This document shows positions 1 through 9,167 of a DNA stretch of 57,168 nt, piece after piece. The notes below the pieces were generated by a model. It was not told where the DNA came from. It ran no database searches and saw only the letters and a list, made by a program, of their open reading frames with translations. Position 1 is the stretch's first letter, and the number at the start of each line of letters is the position of its first letter. This DNA is from an uncultured Clostridium sp. (lineage in GTDB: Bacteria; Bacillota; Clostridia; TANB77; CAG-508). The stretch is taken from positions 1 through 57,168 of the forward strand of contig USGY01000006.1 in the NCBI GenBank assembly GCA_900554365.1. Direction: 5' to 3'. A program made the translations under genes and the position numbers.

Positions 1-77
1 AAAGCTTTGGCATTCATTAATTCGGCAAAACCATTAATATCTCCTCCTGCATATTCAGCAAGTGCAACAGCTGCATC
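1..77 (-). pseudogene. 3' part of disrupted D-alanyl-D-alanine carboxypeptidase
   Basis: On the minus strand, codons from 77 down to the window edge read D-A-A-V-A-L-A-E-Y-A-G-G-D-I-N-G-F-A-E-L, the segment that follows the SxN motif in DacF/DacA-type penicillin-binding carboxypeptidases. These enzymes trim the terminal D-Ala from peptidoglycan stem peptides outside the membrane. The matching N-terminal half lies at 51597-52020, so the element has split the gene. The rest of the C-terminus, including the expected KTG motif, is beyond the window. Confidence 0.85.
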
Positions 78-102
78 TCCCTCTGTTTCTTATTGACAGG
101 AA
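74..102. other. attL of the element
   Basis: The CATC at 74-77 is the only sequence shared exactly at the junction with attR. Twelve bases inward begins TTATTGACAGGAA (90-102), an inverted copy (12 of 13) of the repeat at 51574-51586. The spacing and symmetry match the half-sites of a large serine recombinase attP. The true crossover dinucleotide lies within CATC but cannot be fixed from this sequence alone. Confidence 0.75.
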
Positions 103-122
103 AATATAAAAATAAGTATTCA
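93..122 (+). promoter_or_regulatory. Possible promoter at the left end, reading into the element
   Basis: A consensus -35 TTGACA (93-98) is followed after 18 bases by a weak -10, TATTCA (117-122). It overlaps the attL inverted repeat, so it could drive the 189-308 and 305-1003 genes. The -10 is poor, and the -35 may be part of the recombinase binding site instead. Confidence 0.4.
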
Positions 123-188
123 CTTTAAAAAAATTGGGAGATAAATTTTAAAAATATATATTAGATTTTATAACTGGAGATGATAAAA

Positions 189-308
189 ATGATAAATTTT
201 ATTATTGGAGTATTTGTAGGGGCCAATCTTGGTCTCTTTTTATATGCCTGTATTCTGGCAGGTAAAAAAGCAGATGAACATATTTATAACGAAGGAGGCA
301 AACATTGA
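189..308 (+). CDS. Small membrane protein, DUF3789-like (39 aa)
   Basis: A 39-residue protein starting M-I-N-F-I-I-G-V-F-V-G-A-N-L-G, with one hydrophobic segment (about residues 3-23) and a charged tail. It is preceded by CTGGAGATG as ribosome binding site. Size, topology and position before conjugation genes fit the DUF3789 family of very small membrane proteins common on Firmicutes mobile elements; function unknown. Its stop codon overlaps the TTG start of the next gene, and its last codons supply that gene's AAGGAGG site, so the two are probably translationally coupled. Confidence 0.6.
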   Translation: MINFIIGVFVGANLGLFLYACILAGKKADEHIYNEGGKH

Positions 309-1003
309 ATGAAGAAAATAAAATTAGTTATTATTCCATCATACCTGCTACGGTCCGTTATGATAAAGAATTAAAACCTGCAGAAAAATTATTGTATGGT
401 GAAGTAACAGCACTAGCAAATAGATATGGTTACTGCTATGCACAAAATAAATACTTTGCAGAACTTTATAATGTTACAAATGGCACTGTTAGCAAATGGT
501 TATCTCATTTACAAAAATTAGGTTACATACAAATTGAAATAAAAAGAAACGAAAAGCAAGAAATAATTGCTAGGTATATCTATATTGTAGATACCCCCTA
601 TGGTCAAAAAAGACTATACCCCTATTGTCAAAAACAACCATACCCTATGGTTAAAAATGACATAGATAATATTATAAATAATAATATAGATGACTTATTT
701 ATTTTAATTATAAATAATAGCAACAAAATTCCAAACGATTTTTATCGTGTTTTAGAAAGATTAGAATTTATCTATCCTGAAAATATATTATCAATAATGA
801 AACAAGATAAAATTCAAATGCTCAAAAATATTATTTATATCTTGTACGATTTATATAATAATCAATTTGGCTTTCTGCTTTCAAAGGTAAGTAGAGAGTC
901 TTTATTAAATTTGTATATTTTAGCACAAGAACATAAACCTAACGATTTATTAAATTATTATAAAAGAACAATTATCAATAAATACACAAATGACAGTACC
1001 TAA
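305..1003 (+). CDS. Helix-turn-helix replication-initiator-like protein
   Basis: A 232-residue protein starting at TTG 305 behind a strong GAAGGAGG site. Residues about 8-100 look like the winged-helix domain of phage and plasmid replication organisers: a start like Y-Y-S-I-I-P-A-T-V-R-Y-D, then L-K-P-A-E-K-L-L-Y-G-E-V and a recognition-helix region with N-G-T-V-S-K-W-L-S-H-L-Q-K-L-G-Y-I. The C-terminal half is Asn/Ile-rich and not recognised. It probably binds DNA, either at an element origin or as a regulator of the downstream conjugation operon. The family is common at one end of Firmicutes ICEs. Confidence 0.65.
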   Translation: MNEENKISYYSIIPATVRYDKELKPAEKLLYGEVTALANRYGYCYAQNKYFAELYNVTNGTVSKWLSHLQKLGYIQIEIKRNEKQEIIARYIYIVDTPYGQKRLYPYCQKQPYPMVKNDIDNIINNNIDDLFILIINNSNKIPNDFYRVLERLEFIYPENILSIMKQDKIQMLKNIIYILYDLYNNQFGFLLSKVSRESLLNLYILAQEHKPNDLLNYYKRTIINKYTNDST

Positions 1004-1015
1004 AGGAGCGATTTT

Positions 1016-1264
1016 ATGCTAGATAATTATATAAATAATTTTGAAAATATTGTATCTTCCATCCTTTTTATTAGTTTTAAAACAATTCTGATATTATTAG
1101 TAGTCTTATTAGTTATATCATTATTGTTGCTAATATTAGGATGTTTGATAAAGTCACAAAAGATAAAAAGTAAATTTTTAAAAGTAGTACCTTGTTTAAT
1201 ATTTGGTACTATTTTTATACTTACCCTCCCTTTTATTTTTGTATATTTTAAAAATATACTTTAA
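1016..1264 (+). CDS. Small two-span membrane protein (82 aa)
   Basis: An 82-residue hydrophobic protein behind AAAGGAGCG, with two predicted membrane spans (about residues 18-43 and 57-78) separated by a short basic loop (KSQKIKSKFLK). It is not assigned to a family. It lies between the HTH gene and the pilin gene in the same direction, so it is probably an accessory of the conjugation channel. Confidence 0.55.
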   Translation: MLDNYINNFENIVSSILFISFKTILILLVVLLVISLLLLILGCLIKSQKIKSKFLKVVPCLIFGTIFILTLPFIFVYFKNIL

Positions 1265-1272
1265 ATAGTGTG

Positions 1273-1310
1273 TCCTATACGATTTCGCCTTTACAAAAAA
1301 TTGTATAGGA
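1273..1310 (+). promoter_or_regulatory. 5' hairpin sequestering the pilin ribosome binding site
   Basis: TCCTATAC (1273-1280) pairs perfectly with GTATAGGA (1303-1310), with an inner ATTT/AAAT extension and a loop containing CGCCTTTAC. The 3' arm holds the GGA of the pilin ribosome binding site. The layout, with TCCT in the 5' arm and a G-C-C-rich loop, is shared with the leaders at 9122, 12321 and 12658. Confidence 0.6.
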
Positions 1311-1321
1311 GATGATGAATT

Positions 1322-1706
1322 ATGGATTTAACAAAAAGAAAAAAACAAATAATTACGAAATTATCTACAATCAGCACTACACTTACATTACTTGCAATAA
1401 AAAGCAATGTGTGTTTTGCTGAAGGAGGAATTGGAACACAAGAAGTCCAAACAGCTACTGACAATATTAAAAGAGTAATAACTTCTATCGCTATGCCTCT
1501 TGGTCGGTATCTTAATTTTTGCAAGTATTGTTGTAGCAGCACTCAAGATGATAGCAAATGCAAACAATCCTCAAAAAAGAGCTGAATCAATAGGTTCTCT
1601 TGCTTGGATTTGTGGTGGTGGTGTAATTCTTGGAGCATCACTAATAATCGCTGGAATTATCATAAATATTGCTACTAATAACACTGGAAGTTTACTTGGT
1701 GGCTAG
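1322..1706 (+). CDS. TrbC/VirB2-like conjugative pilin; one CGG +1 site
   Basis: Read continuously as 127 residues only if the C of the in-frame CGG at 1505 is skipped. The join gives ...S-I-A-M-P-L-G62-G-I-L-I-F-A-S-I-V-V-A-A. The protein has an N-terminal signal sequence ending near C-F-A, a mature chain with two hydrophobic helices (about residues 51-77 and 95-120) and a short polar loop (N-P-Q-K-R-A-E-S), the standard VirB2/TrbC pilin plan. Without the skip, translation would end in an unrelated tail at 1585 and lose both helices. It sits just before PrgI/VirB3 and VirB4, the expected order. Its start follows AGGAGATG within a hairpin. Confidence 0.85.
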
Positions 1707-1720
1707 AAAGGAGCAATTAT

Positions 1721-2014
1721 ATGAGAGTTTTTAAAGTCCCCTTTGATATTAAAAGGGAAGAAAAAATATTTGGTGGATATCTAAGTTTAAGACAAGTAAC
1801 CTATTTGATGTTATCTGCATCAAGTCTTTCAATACTTGCAACGCCATTGCCAATAGCGATTAAAATATTGTTTATTACGATAGTTTGTATTTTCTTTTTA
1901 TTATGTGCATTTTTTAAAATTTGTGAGCAGAACTTTGATAAGTTCTTTTTTTATGGAATTAAATATCTATTTCGCAAAAAGAACTTCGTATATGTGAGGT
2001 GTAGCCGATGGTAA
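1721..2014 (+). CDS. PrgI/VirB3-like conjugation protein
   Basis: A 97-residue protein with the PrgI pattern: N-terminal basic segment V-P-F-D-I-K-R-E-E-K-I-F-G-G-Y-L-S-L-R-Q, then two adjacent membrane helices (about residues 27-65), then a short basic cytoplasmic tail. PrgI/VirB3 proteins are inner-membrane parts of the type IV channel that dock VirB4. A good AAAGGAG site lies at 1709-1715. It overlaps the start of the next gene by a few bases, indicating one operon. Confidence 0.85.
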   Translation: MRVFKVPFDIKREEKIFGGYLSLRQVTYLMLSASSLSILATPLPIAIKILFITIVCIFFLLCAFFKICEQNFDKFFFYGIKYLFRKKNFVYVRCSRW

Positions 2015-2742
2015 TAATGATAATATTTTTAATTTTAAGTATTGTTTTAGTTATAGGTACAGCAATTTATCTAAACAATAAGAAGAAAAAGGTTAATCGT
2101 AATATAAAACAAAATCCTAATCAAGAAACAAAAGAAAAAAGTAGCAAAAAAGCTAAAAAGCAATTAGCAGACATCTTACAAATAGAAATAAAGGATAATA
2201 TTCTGTGTTTCGGCAATAGATATTCAAACATAATTAAACTTGGAAACATTGACTATAATATGCTATCAACACATGAACAAGATTCAATAGAAAGCATATT
2301 GATACAAACAGCTTTAGCAATAGATTATCCAGTACAATTTTTTAGCACTACTGAATTTATTGACACAAGCAAGGTTGTTGCTCTTATAAAACAAAATAAG
2401 AATAGAAATTTTAAAATACAAGAATATAAAAATTATTTAATTGAATACTTAGAGAATTTAATGGAAAACAGGTCAATTTCTGTTGTAAAAAATTATGCCA
2501 TTATAAGTTATGATGGAACATATGAAAATGCCATAGAAGAACTAAATAGAAAATCTATGTCTTTTAAAGGAAATTTGCTAAGAGCAAAAATTGTATGTGA
2601 GATACTTAATGAAGATGAAATAAAGAATTTAATTTATAGGGAATTAAATAAAAATTCATCTCAAAATATTAGTAAATTACAGGAAGGAGGTAAAAATCTA
2701 TATGTTGGGAAAAAACAAAAAGCAAAAACAAAAAGAAATTAA
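2008..2742 (+). CDS. Membrane-anchored protein of the conjugation operon, unknown function
   Basis: A 244-residue protein with one N-terminal membrane helix (about residues 2-22), a Lys-rich linker (residues 25-55) and a soluble alpha/beta-looking domain rich in Ile and Asn. No family is recognised. Genes of this kind commonly sit between PrgI and VirB4 in Firmicutes ICEs. It overlaps PrgI upstream and VirB4 downstream (2702-2742), so coupled translation is likely. Confidence 0.6.
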   Translation: MVIMIIFLILSIVLVIGTAIYLNNKKKKVNRNIKQNPNQETKEKSSKKAKKQLADILQIEIKDNILCFGNRYSNIIKLGNIDYNMLSTHEQDSIESILIQTALAIDYPVQFFSTTEFIDTSKVVALIKQNKNRNFKIQEYKNYLIEYLENLMENRSISVVKNYAIISYDGTYENAIEELNRKSMSFKGNLLRAKIVCEILNEDEIKNLIYRELNKNSSQNISKLQEGGKNLYVGKKQKAKTKRN

Positions 2743-4532
2743 TATTTTTAATAATATTCCAAATATAATGGACTTGCTTCTTCCAGATGAATTACAAGAG
2801 AAAAAAGATTATTTAGTTTTAGGTTATAATAAATTTTCAAGAATATTTGTAATGACAGTTTATCCTGAACAGACTTGGGTATCTTGGTTGGATGACCTTT
2901 TTAATATCGGAAATATTAATATTTCTGTAAAAATTGAGCCATCTTCAAATGGTACTGTTATAAATCAATTAACTAAAAAACTGGTTCAAAGTCAATCTGA
3001 ATATGCTACATATTCAAGGCAAGGGAATATTTTGCATTTGCCGGAGCTTGAAAAACAAATATGTGATCTTGAAGACTTACGAATGTTAATACAAACAAAT
3101 CAAGACAAATTATTTTTTGCAACTATTTTCATTACTTTAAATGCTGAAAGTTTGCAAGAATTAAATGAGAAAACAAAAATACTAGAAAGCGAATTAAATA
3201 AAAAAACTGCAATGATAAGAACACTTACATTCAGGCAACTTGAAGGACTAAAAACAATGTTACCTATTCGGAGAAATACCTATTAGCAATTATGAGCGTA
3301 ATATGGTAGCTGGTCGGAGTTGCAACATTGATACCTATTTCTAATCCTAACTTAAGCCATAATCAAGGTATTTTTATAGGAAGAAATATGTTCACAAATG
3401 CACCGGTATATGTTGATACCTTTATAGGTCCTCCAGCACTTCCAAATCCTCATGTATTTATTTGTGGTACTTCTGGAGGAGGAAAAAGTGTTGCACTTAA
3501 AACTTTAACAGCTAGAAATATTGCTACAACAGGTTGTGGAGCTTTTTTTATAGATGTAGAACGGAGAATATGCAAATTTAACAAAGATGCTTGGTGGTAA
3601 AGTAATAAAAATCACACAAGGCGAAAGTGCTGGTATAAATCCATTTGAACTTGAACCTGATACCAAAGGAAATAAGCAATTTTTAAATATATTAGATAAG
3701 GTGGCAGAAATAAGGGCTTTACTTGCAACGATATGTAGAAACTATCAAGGAAGAACCTTAAACGGAACAGAAATTACTGAAATTGAAATAATTGTTAATC
3801 AATTATATGCAGAAAAACGGTATTACAAGTGATGTTAATTCACTTTTTGAGAAAAAAGGTGGAAAACTTGATAATGATAAATATGCTGTTGGAAGAATAC
3901 CAAAGAAAATGCCTACTCTTTCGGATTTTCAAAAGAAATTAAAAGAAAGAAAAAATTGCGAAGAACTTGCACAATTACTTGTTCCTTTTCTTCGTGGCAA
4001 TTCTCTTGGGATTTTTGATTGCGAAAGTAAAATCACATCAGATGAAGATATAATTTCTTTTGATATGTCTGAAATAAAGGATGAATTTACAAAGTTATAT
4101 GCTTCTTTTGTTATTCTTACTTGGGTTTGGCAAAAGTTTGTATTAAAAAATAAAGAAAAGAAAAAGATTATTGTTTGTGATGAGGCATGGTTATTTTTAA
4201 AATATCAAGAATCAGCAGAGTTCTTGGTAAATGTGGCACGCCGCCGGTCGCAAGTACAATGTTCCATTATTCATCCGGTAGCCAATTTATTGATGAATTT
4301 TTAAGCTCAGATGAACGGTAAAACTATTATCAATATATGTTCAACTAGATATTTATTTAAACAAAGTCCCGGAAGTGTAGATGCAGTTACGGACTTTTTT
4401 AATTTATCTGAAGGAACTAAAAATTTTCTTACAACAGCTAATCCTGGCGAATGTGTAATTAGTTTGAATAATAGTGTTACAGCAATTAAATTTGTAATTA
4501 CAGATTACGAAAAACAATTTGTATTTACTTAA
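2702..4532 (+). CDS. virB4: VirB4-family conjugation ATPase; seven CGG +1 sites
   Basis: Energises assembly of the conjugative type IV secretion channel at the membrane. The 607-residue protein appears only when C is skipped at seven in-frame CGG codons (3269, 3315, 3562, 3818, 4245, 4276, 4316), giving Gly190, 205, 287, 372, 514, 524 and 537. It then shows the expected order: N-terminal domain, Walker A G-T-S-G-G-G-K-S (about residues 255-262), the family motif F-F-I-D-V-E-G-E-Y (Gly287), Walker B I-I-V-C-D-E-A-W (about Asp492), then R-R-G-R-K-Y and G-S-Q-F-I-D-E-F. The length matches the family. Read conventionally the gene would break into at least six pieces. ATG 2702 follows a GGAAGGAGGT site. 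Confidence 0.92.
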
Positions 4533-4546
4533 GGAGGCGATGGGAA

Positions 4547-6045
4547 ATGAAGAAATTATTAAAAAGTATCTTTATAATAGTAACTATTTTGGTATTGCTA
4601 TCTCCTATTTGCTTTGGAGCTGATACAAATTTCAAGGATCAAATAAAAAAGGAAGATGGTTCATTATTTGAAAAAATAATTGCAGAATGCATTGGAGGAA
4701 TTGCACAGACAGTATTTGACTTCACAACAGGAAAAGAAGCAAATGTCCGGGTTTAAGGACTATGACACATTGATATTTAATAATAACAATTCAAATGATA
4801 GCTTATCACCTTTTACAACAGAACTTTGGAATAAAACGATGGATTGGTACAAAGTATTTGCCATTATTTCTGGTAGTTTGATTTTAATTGCAGTTTTCAT
4901 ATTATCTTATAAAATTATAGTTGCAGGAATGAATACAGCAAAGAAAAATGAAGCAAAAGAAAGTCTAACAAGACTATGCTTTGGAGGTGTTGCAATAGCT
5001 TTTGCTCCTATGTTTGTTAGGTTTTTATTATTTTTGAATAATAGTTTAGTACATTTATTGGTAACAGCTGCAAATAGTGGAACTTTGGAAGGTTCACTTG
5101 GAAACAGTATGCTAACATCTATAAAAACAGGAAATGCAATTACAACAGCATTAGTTATTGCTATGTTTATATATTTATTTGTAAAATTAAATATTAAATT
5201 TATTGTTAGACAGTTTACAATTATAATTTTTACCATATTCACACCAGTTGCTTGTGGTTTATGGATTATCAATAAAAATGTAACAGCAGCTGCTATATGG
5301 GCAGGTCAAATAATAATGAATATCTTTATGCAATTTATATATTGCTTTTTATTTTTGATATATCTTGCTTTTCTGCCCTCTCGGAGGTGGTTGGGCTGTA
5401 TCTCTTATATGGGCTATGATGATTTTACCTTTAGCAGATGCTTTACAAAACTGTTTACAAAATCTAACTTCAAGGATTGCTGGAATTGATAATGAACAAA
5501 TGACAGGTAGAGTTATGGGTATGGGTGCAATTCTTGGATTTGGTCTTGGAGCGATTAAAGAGCAATTTAATTCTCCATCATCAAATATAAAAACTGGAAC
5601 TTCGAATAATGATAATTCTGGAGGAGGTTTAAAAGGTTTTATAAATAGAGCAAAATCAGTTGTTAGTCCTGGAATGAATTTAAGTGATGAAAAAGATTAT
5701 AACGGAAATATAAATCCTATTAGAAATGTTATTCCAAAAGAAAAGCAAAATACTAATGTTTCTATTCCTACATCAAATGGAGCAAATAAAGTAAATATGT
5801 CAAATGGCAGTACAAATACACCGAAATCTGTTGTAGGTAAGGTTGCAAAAACTGGATTTAATGCTACTAAAGCATATTTAAGTATGGGTGCAAAAATGGC
5901 TGAAGGTGATTTTAGTAAATCTCCTTATAAAAGCAATAATCATAATGTAAGAAAAAACAATTTTCAAAATACAGAGTATATCAATAAAGTAACAAATAAT
6001 AATGACATCAAGAAATTAGGTGATGATAATGAGCATAAAGGATAA
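4547..6045 (+). CDS. virB6: VirB6/TrbL-like polytopic channel protein; two CGG +1 sites
   Basis: A 498-residue protein formed by skipping C at CGG 4748 (Gly68) and CGG 5382 (Gly279). It has a cleavable signal peptide (residues 1-24, ending C-F-G-A), several membrane spans between about residues 90 and 330, and a long polar Asn/Ser/Gly-rich C-terminal tail from about residue 345. This is the plan of VirB6/TrbL proteins that line the conjugation channel. The second join gives P-S-G-G-G-W-A-V-S-L-I-W-A-M-M in a conserved membrane-proximal region. A start inside the second frame (near 4680) is unlikely because it has no ribosome binding site and would lose the signal peptide. AAGGAGGCGATGGGAA precedes ATG 4547. 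Confidence 0.88.
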
Positions 6046-7256
6046 AGCAAAAAGTAAAGTAAAAAACAAAATGAAAAAAGTTGCTTTTAAAGTAATTAAG
6101 CCTTTCCTTCCATTTATCATTATAATTGTTGGATTGTTTTTTGCTATTTGTACGATTATTGATGCAGTATTTGTTCAAGAGGTACAAACTGACAGTTCTT
6201 CTATGCCTGAAGCACAACAAGAGTTAAGGACAAAATGTATAGAAAAAGCTGAATACTTAAATACCTGTCATAACTACAAAGATGGCGAAAGTACACAATA
6301 TTTGCTTGATATTGATAGTAGAGAAACAGACAAAGAAGTTCAGTGGTCTCATTTATATTCTATTATGGCATTTCATAATATGACAGATAATACTAAAATA
6401 GATGAAGCTTTATTAAATAAAGTAGCAAGTGAATTTGAAAGTACATTTATATATGAAAAAATAACAGTAAAAGTTGAAACTACTACAAAAGATGACAAAG
6501 GAAATACAAGTACATCAACAAATGAAGAAACAGCTTATATATTAGTTGAAAGTGATACAATAATGGGACATTATAAATACCATTATGAAGAAAAAACAAT
6601 AGAAAACGGTAATACTAAAACTACTAAAAAAGTATTTACAAATGAAGAAATTATTGGAGAAAAATACGAAAGATTAAAGAATTACTTAAAAGATAAATTA
6701 CGTATTAGAGAAAGTGATATTGACACAGATGTTGAAGTAGTAATACAAGCAGCAAATGGTTACTATGAAGGTGAAGAAAATACTAGTTGGTTACAAGGAA
6801 GTTCATCGTCAAGCACAATAATTACAGATGGCAAAGGTTTAATTCCAACTCGGTATGTTCACTTGGCCTATACCTGGTTATACGAATATAACTTCTCATT
6901 TTGGTATGAGAACTCATCCAATAACGCGGTGCTTATAAATTACATTCTCGGAACTGATGTACGGAGCACCTACTCGGTGCAAATTTTGTGGCTATGGCAG
7001 ATGGAACAGTTATAAAAGCTACTTATTCTAGTTCTTATGGAAATATGGTTATGATAGACCATCGGAAATGGCATAGTAACTTTATATGCACATGGCTCTG
7101 AAATATTAGTTAAAACAAATCAAACAGTAGTACAAGGGCAAGCAGTTCTAAAAGTTCGGTAGTACAGGTTATTCAACAGGACCACATGCACATTTTGAAG
7201 TTAGAATAAATGGCAATTTTGCAAACCCAGAGGACTACTTTGAAGGAGGTAATTAA
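6029..7256 (+). CDS. VirB1-like membrane-anchored M23 peptidase; seven CGG +1 sites
   Basis: Opens peptidoglycan for the conjugation channel. The 406-residue protein needs a C skip at CGG 6851, 6927, 6949, 6962, 6975, 7063 and 7157 (Gly275, 300, 307, 311, 315, 344, 375). It has a basic N-terminus, a membrane anchor (about residues 20-50), an extracytoplasmic linker domain, and from about residue 276 a complete M23/LytM zinc endopeptidase: H-P-I-T-G-A-Y-K-L-H-S-G-T-D-V-G-A-P with His305 and Asp309, D-H-G-N-G-I-V-T-L-Y-A-H with His353, and G-P-H-A-H-F-E-V with His384/His386. Every skipped C restores a glycine expected in these motifs. The C-terminal 130 residues do not exist in a conventional reading. 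ATG 6029 fits the AGGTGATGATA site better than 6020. Confidence 0.92.
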
Positions 7257-7259
7257 AAA

Positions 7260-7634
7260 ATGGTATTGATTTTTACAGATAATGAGCAATTAGACAGAGA
7301 TTTAAACAAAAAAATTGACGATAGTAGAATTGTTTACTATCCAGATTATGTATTAGAAGAAAGCCAAGCTACTACTCTAATTGCTACATTACAACCCAAT
7401 AAATATAATTTCAAAGACTTTATGTTTAAAGTTAGAGAAAAAAATATACAAGTTATTTTAATTTTGGAAAATGAAAAAGTTAAAGAATTAAAAGATGCAT
7501 TGTTACTGGGTATTTATGACATTGTATTTGATCCATTTGACTTGGATGATGTAACAAAAAAAATTACAAATCCGAATCCGTTTTCTAAAGTTTCAAAATA
7601 TATAAAAGATATTCTAGAACTAGACAATGCTTAG
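7260..7634 (+). CDS. Receiver-like small protein of the conjugation operon
   Basis: A 124-residue protein with alternating hydrophobic strands and helices (M-V-L-I-F-T-D-N, I-Q-V-I-L-I-L-E-N, G-I-Y-D-I-V-F-D-P-F) resembling a degenerate response-regulator receiver or the N-terminal domain of TadZ-like proteins. A phospho-acceptor is not evident. Its start overlaps the GGAGGT-containing end of the peptidase gene and its stop overlaps the upstream region of the sortase gene. Function unknown. Confidence 0.55.
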   Translation: MVLIFTDNEQLDRDLNKKIDDSRIVYYPDYVLEESQATTLIATLQPNKYNFKDFMFKVREKNIQVILILENEKVKELKDALLLGIYDIVFDPFDLDDVTKKITNPNPFSKVSKYIKDILELDNA

Positions 7635-7671
7635 TTCTATTTTATCACCAAAAGAAAGGAGGTCTAATACA

Positions 7672-8250
7672 TTGAGCAAGAACATAAAAAAAACAATAAT
7701 ATTATCTGTTGTAATTGTTTTAGTTATTATTGTTATAATTTCCACCTTTTTTATTGTTAAGGATTTAAAAAATAAAGCTAAAATAGATAATGTTGTAGAA
7801 GTATATACTGATGAAAATATACAAGACAGACTAGATAATGGTGATACGGATAACTTATTATTGCAAATTGATGGTGAAAGTGTTGTAGGTGTAATAAAAA
7901 TTGAACAAATTGATTTTGAAGGTCTTGTTTATGAAGGCACTTCGCTTGATACACTTGCAAAAGGTGTAGGACATTTTGAAAATTCTTCGTATTACAATGG
8001 CAATGTATGTTTAGCAGCACATAATACAAATAACTTTTGGGCTAAATTATATACTTTGCGAACTGGAGATAAAATAACTTACATAAGTTTTTTAGGAACA
8101 AAAGAATACTATGTAGACAGTGTTTCTGAAATTGATGAAACAGATTGGTCTAAATTAGAAAATACAGAAGAAAATACTCTAACACTTATAACTTGTGTAA
8201 AAAATACACCTTCTAAAAGACTATGCGTACAAGCAATGGAACTTGATTAA
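7672..8250 (+). CDS. Sortase (class B/D-like)
   Basis: A 192-residue sortase from TTG 7672, which sits 8 bases after AAAGGAGG; an in-frame ATG at 7627 lacks a site. It has an N-terminal membrane anchor (about residues 8-30), then the sortase barrel with catalytic His in C-L-A-A-H-N-T-N, catalytic Cys in L-T-L-I-T-C and Arg in K-R-L-C-V-Q. Sortases attach LPxTG proteins to the wall or polymerise pilins on the outer face of the membrane. The adhesin at 9168-12299 ends with LPRTG and is the obvious substrate. Confidence 0.88.
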   Translation: MSKNIKKTIILSVVIVLVIIVIISTFFIVKDLKNKAKIDNVVEVYTDENIQDRLDNGDTDNLLLQIDGESVVGVIKIEQIDFEGLVYEGTSLDTLAKGVGHFENSSYYNGNVCLAAHNTNNFWAKLYTLRTGDKITYISFLGTKEYYVDSVSEIDETDWSKLENTEENTLTLITCVKNTPSKRLCVQAMELD

Positions 8251-8262
8251 AAAATTTTTTTA

Positions 8263-8307
8263 CTTCAGCATTGTCAAAATTATTCAAAAGATGTTACGCT
8301 ATATACT
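8263..8307 (+). promoter_or_regulatory. CTTCAGCATTG box upstream of 8335 gene
   Basis: CTTCAGCATTG (8263-8273), preceded by an A6-T7 run, matches boxes at 42649, 44703 and 48310 that overlap the -35 of other promoters. Here TTGTCA (8271-8276) is a possible -35, but the nearest good -10 (TATACT, 8302-8307) is 25 bases away, so promoter activity is uncertain. The shared box suggests a common regulator. Confidence 0.35.
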
Positions 8308-8334
8308 AAATAAAATTAGAAAGGGTGATGTCTT

Positions 8335-9072
8335 ATGAATAAGAAAAAAATTTTAATAGGTTTAATTGTTATTTTAGTTGTATCTATTTTAGTATGTTTA
8401 GTTGTAATTACTTATAGAAAGCGTGAAAGCATAATTGAAAGTGATTATGAAATTGCAGAAATTCCAGAGGAAAATATCATATTTGAAAATGAAATTTTAG
8501 ATAAACCTATGGAAGAAGGAATTGAAGAAATTGAAACACAAGAAAATATTGAAATACAAGAACCTACTGAAACAAAAGTTGATACGACATCACAAGAAAA
8601 AGTAAGTTCTCCATCAAAAAAACAAAGCAATTCTTCTCAAGCACAATCACAAGTAAAAAAAGAAACAACGACTAAAACACAAGTACAAACTAAAACAGAA
8701 ACAATACAACCTACACAAACACAAGTACAAATTGAACAACCAAAAGTTACTGAAGAAAAAAAAGAAGTTATTACTACTCCACCTAGTCAAAACTTGGCAC
8801 CAGTAACAAAAGATGAAGAAAAATATGTACGAAATGATGCAATGATTAATAGAATAAAACAAGTAATTGAATCAAACGAATCTGAATATATGAAAGAATA
8901 CGGATACAATGTAGTTGTAGATAGTTCTATTAAGGGACAAGCAAATCAATTTACATTTACAGAGACCAGAGTTAAAGCTTATATTCAATATTGTTTTGGT
9001 ACAATTAAAGTTTATGCTGAAGATTATTACAGAAACGGACAATTAATAATGACAGAATGTTATTTATATTAA
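8335..9072 (+). CDS. Membrane-anchored protein with long low-complexity linker
   Basis: A 245-residue protein with an N-terminal membrane helix (about residues 5-27), a Glu/Gln/Thr/Lys-rich linker (about residues 35-165) and a small C-terminal domain of about 75 residues. The layout suggests an extracellular domain held away from the membrane by a spacer. It lies between the sortase and the adhesin, so it may help mating-cell contact. No family recognised. AAAGGGTGATG precedes ATG 8335, and an intrinsic terminator follows. Confidence 0.55.
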   Translation: MNKKKILIGLIVILVVSILVCLVVITYRKRESIIESDYEIAEIPEENIIFENEILDKPMEEGIEEIETQENIEIQEPTETKVDTTSQEKVSSPSKKQSNSSQAQSQVKKETTTKTQVQTKTETIQPTQTQVQIEQPKVTEEKKEVITTPPSQNLAPVTKDEEKYVRNDAMINRIKQVIESNESEYMKEYGYNVVVDSSIKGQANQFTFTETRVKAYIQYCFGTIKVYAEDYYRNGQLIMTECYLY

Positions 9073-9081
9073 TTATAAAAT

Positions 9082-9110
9082 TAGATGCTCTATTTTGAGT
9101 GTCTATTTTT
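9082..9110 (+). terminator. Intrinsic terminator after the 8335-9072 gene
   Basis: TAGATGCTC (9082-9090) pairs with GAGTGTCTA (9097-9105) over nine positions including two G-U pairs, followed by TTTTT. Confidence 0.6.
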
Positions 9111-9121
9111 ATACTCTAAAA

Positions 9122-9160
9122 TCCTTTATAAATTTGCCCTTTAAAAAATTTATAGGAGGA
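9122..9160 (+). promoter_or_regulatory. Riboregulator-like hairpin masking the adhesin ribosome binding site
   Basis: TCCTTT plus ATAAATTT (9122-9135) pair with AAATTTAT plus GGAGGA in the 3' arm, leaving the loop GCCCTTTAAA. The AGGAGG of the adhesin gene is inside the stem. The 5' arm and loop are complementary, with one bulge, to the loop of a hairpin at 46908-46926, so a trans-acting RNA could open it. Confidence 0.6.
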
Positions 9161-9167
9161 TTTGATT

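Noticed and set aside
4680..5489. VirB6 starting independently in the second frame near 4680
   Set aside because: No ribosome binding site, and the signal peptide would be lost. The CGG join at 4748 explains both parts.
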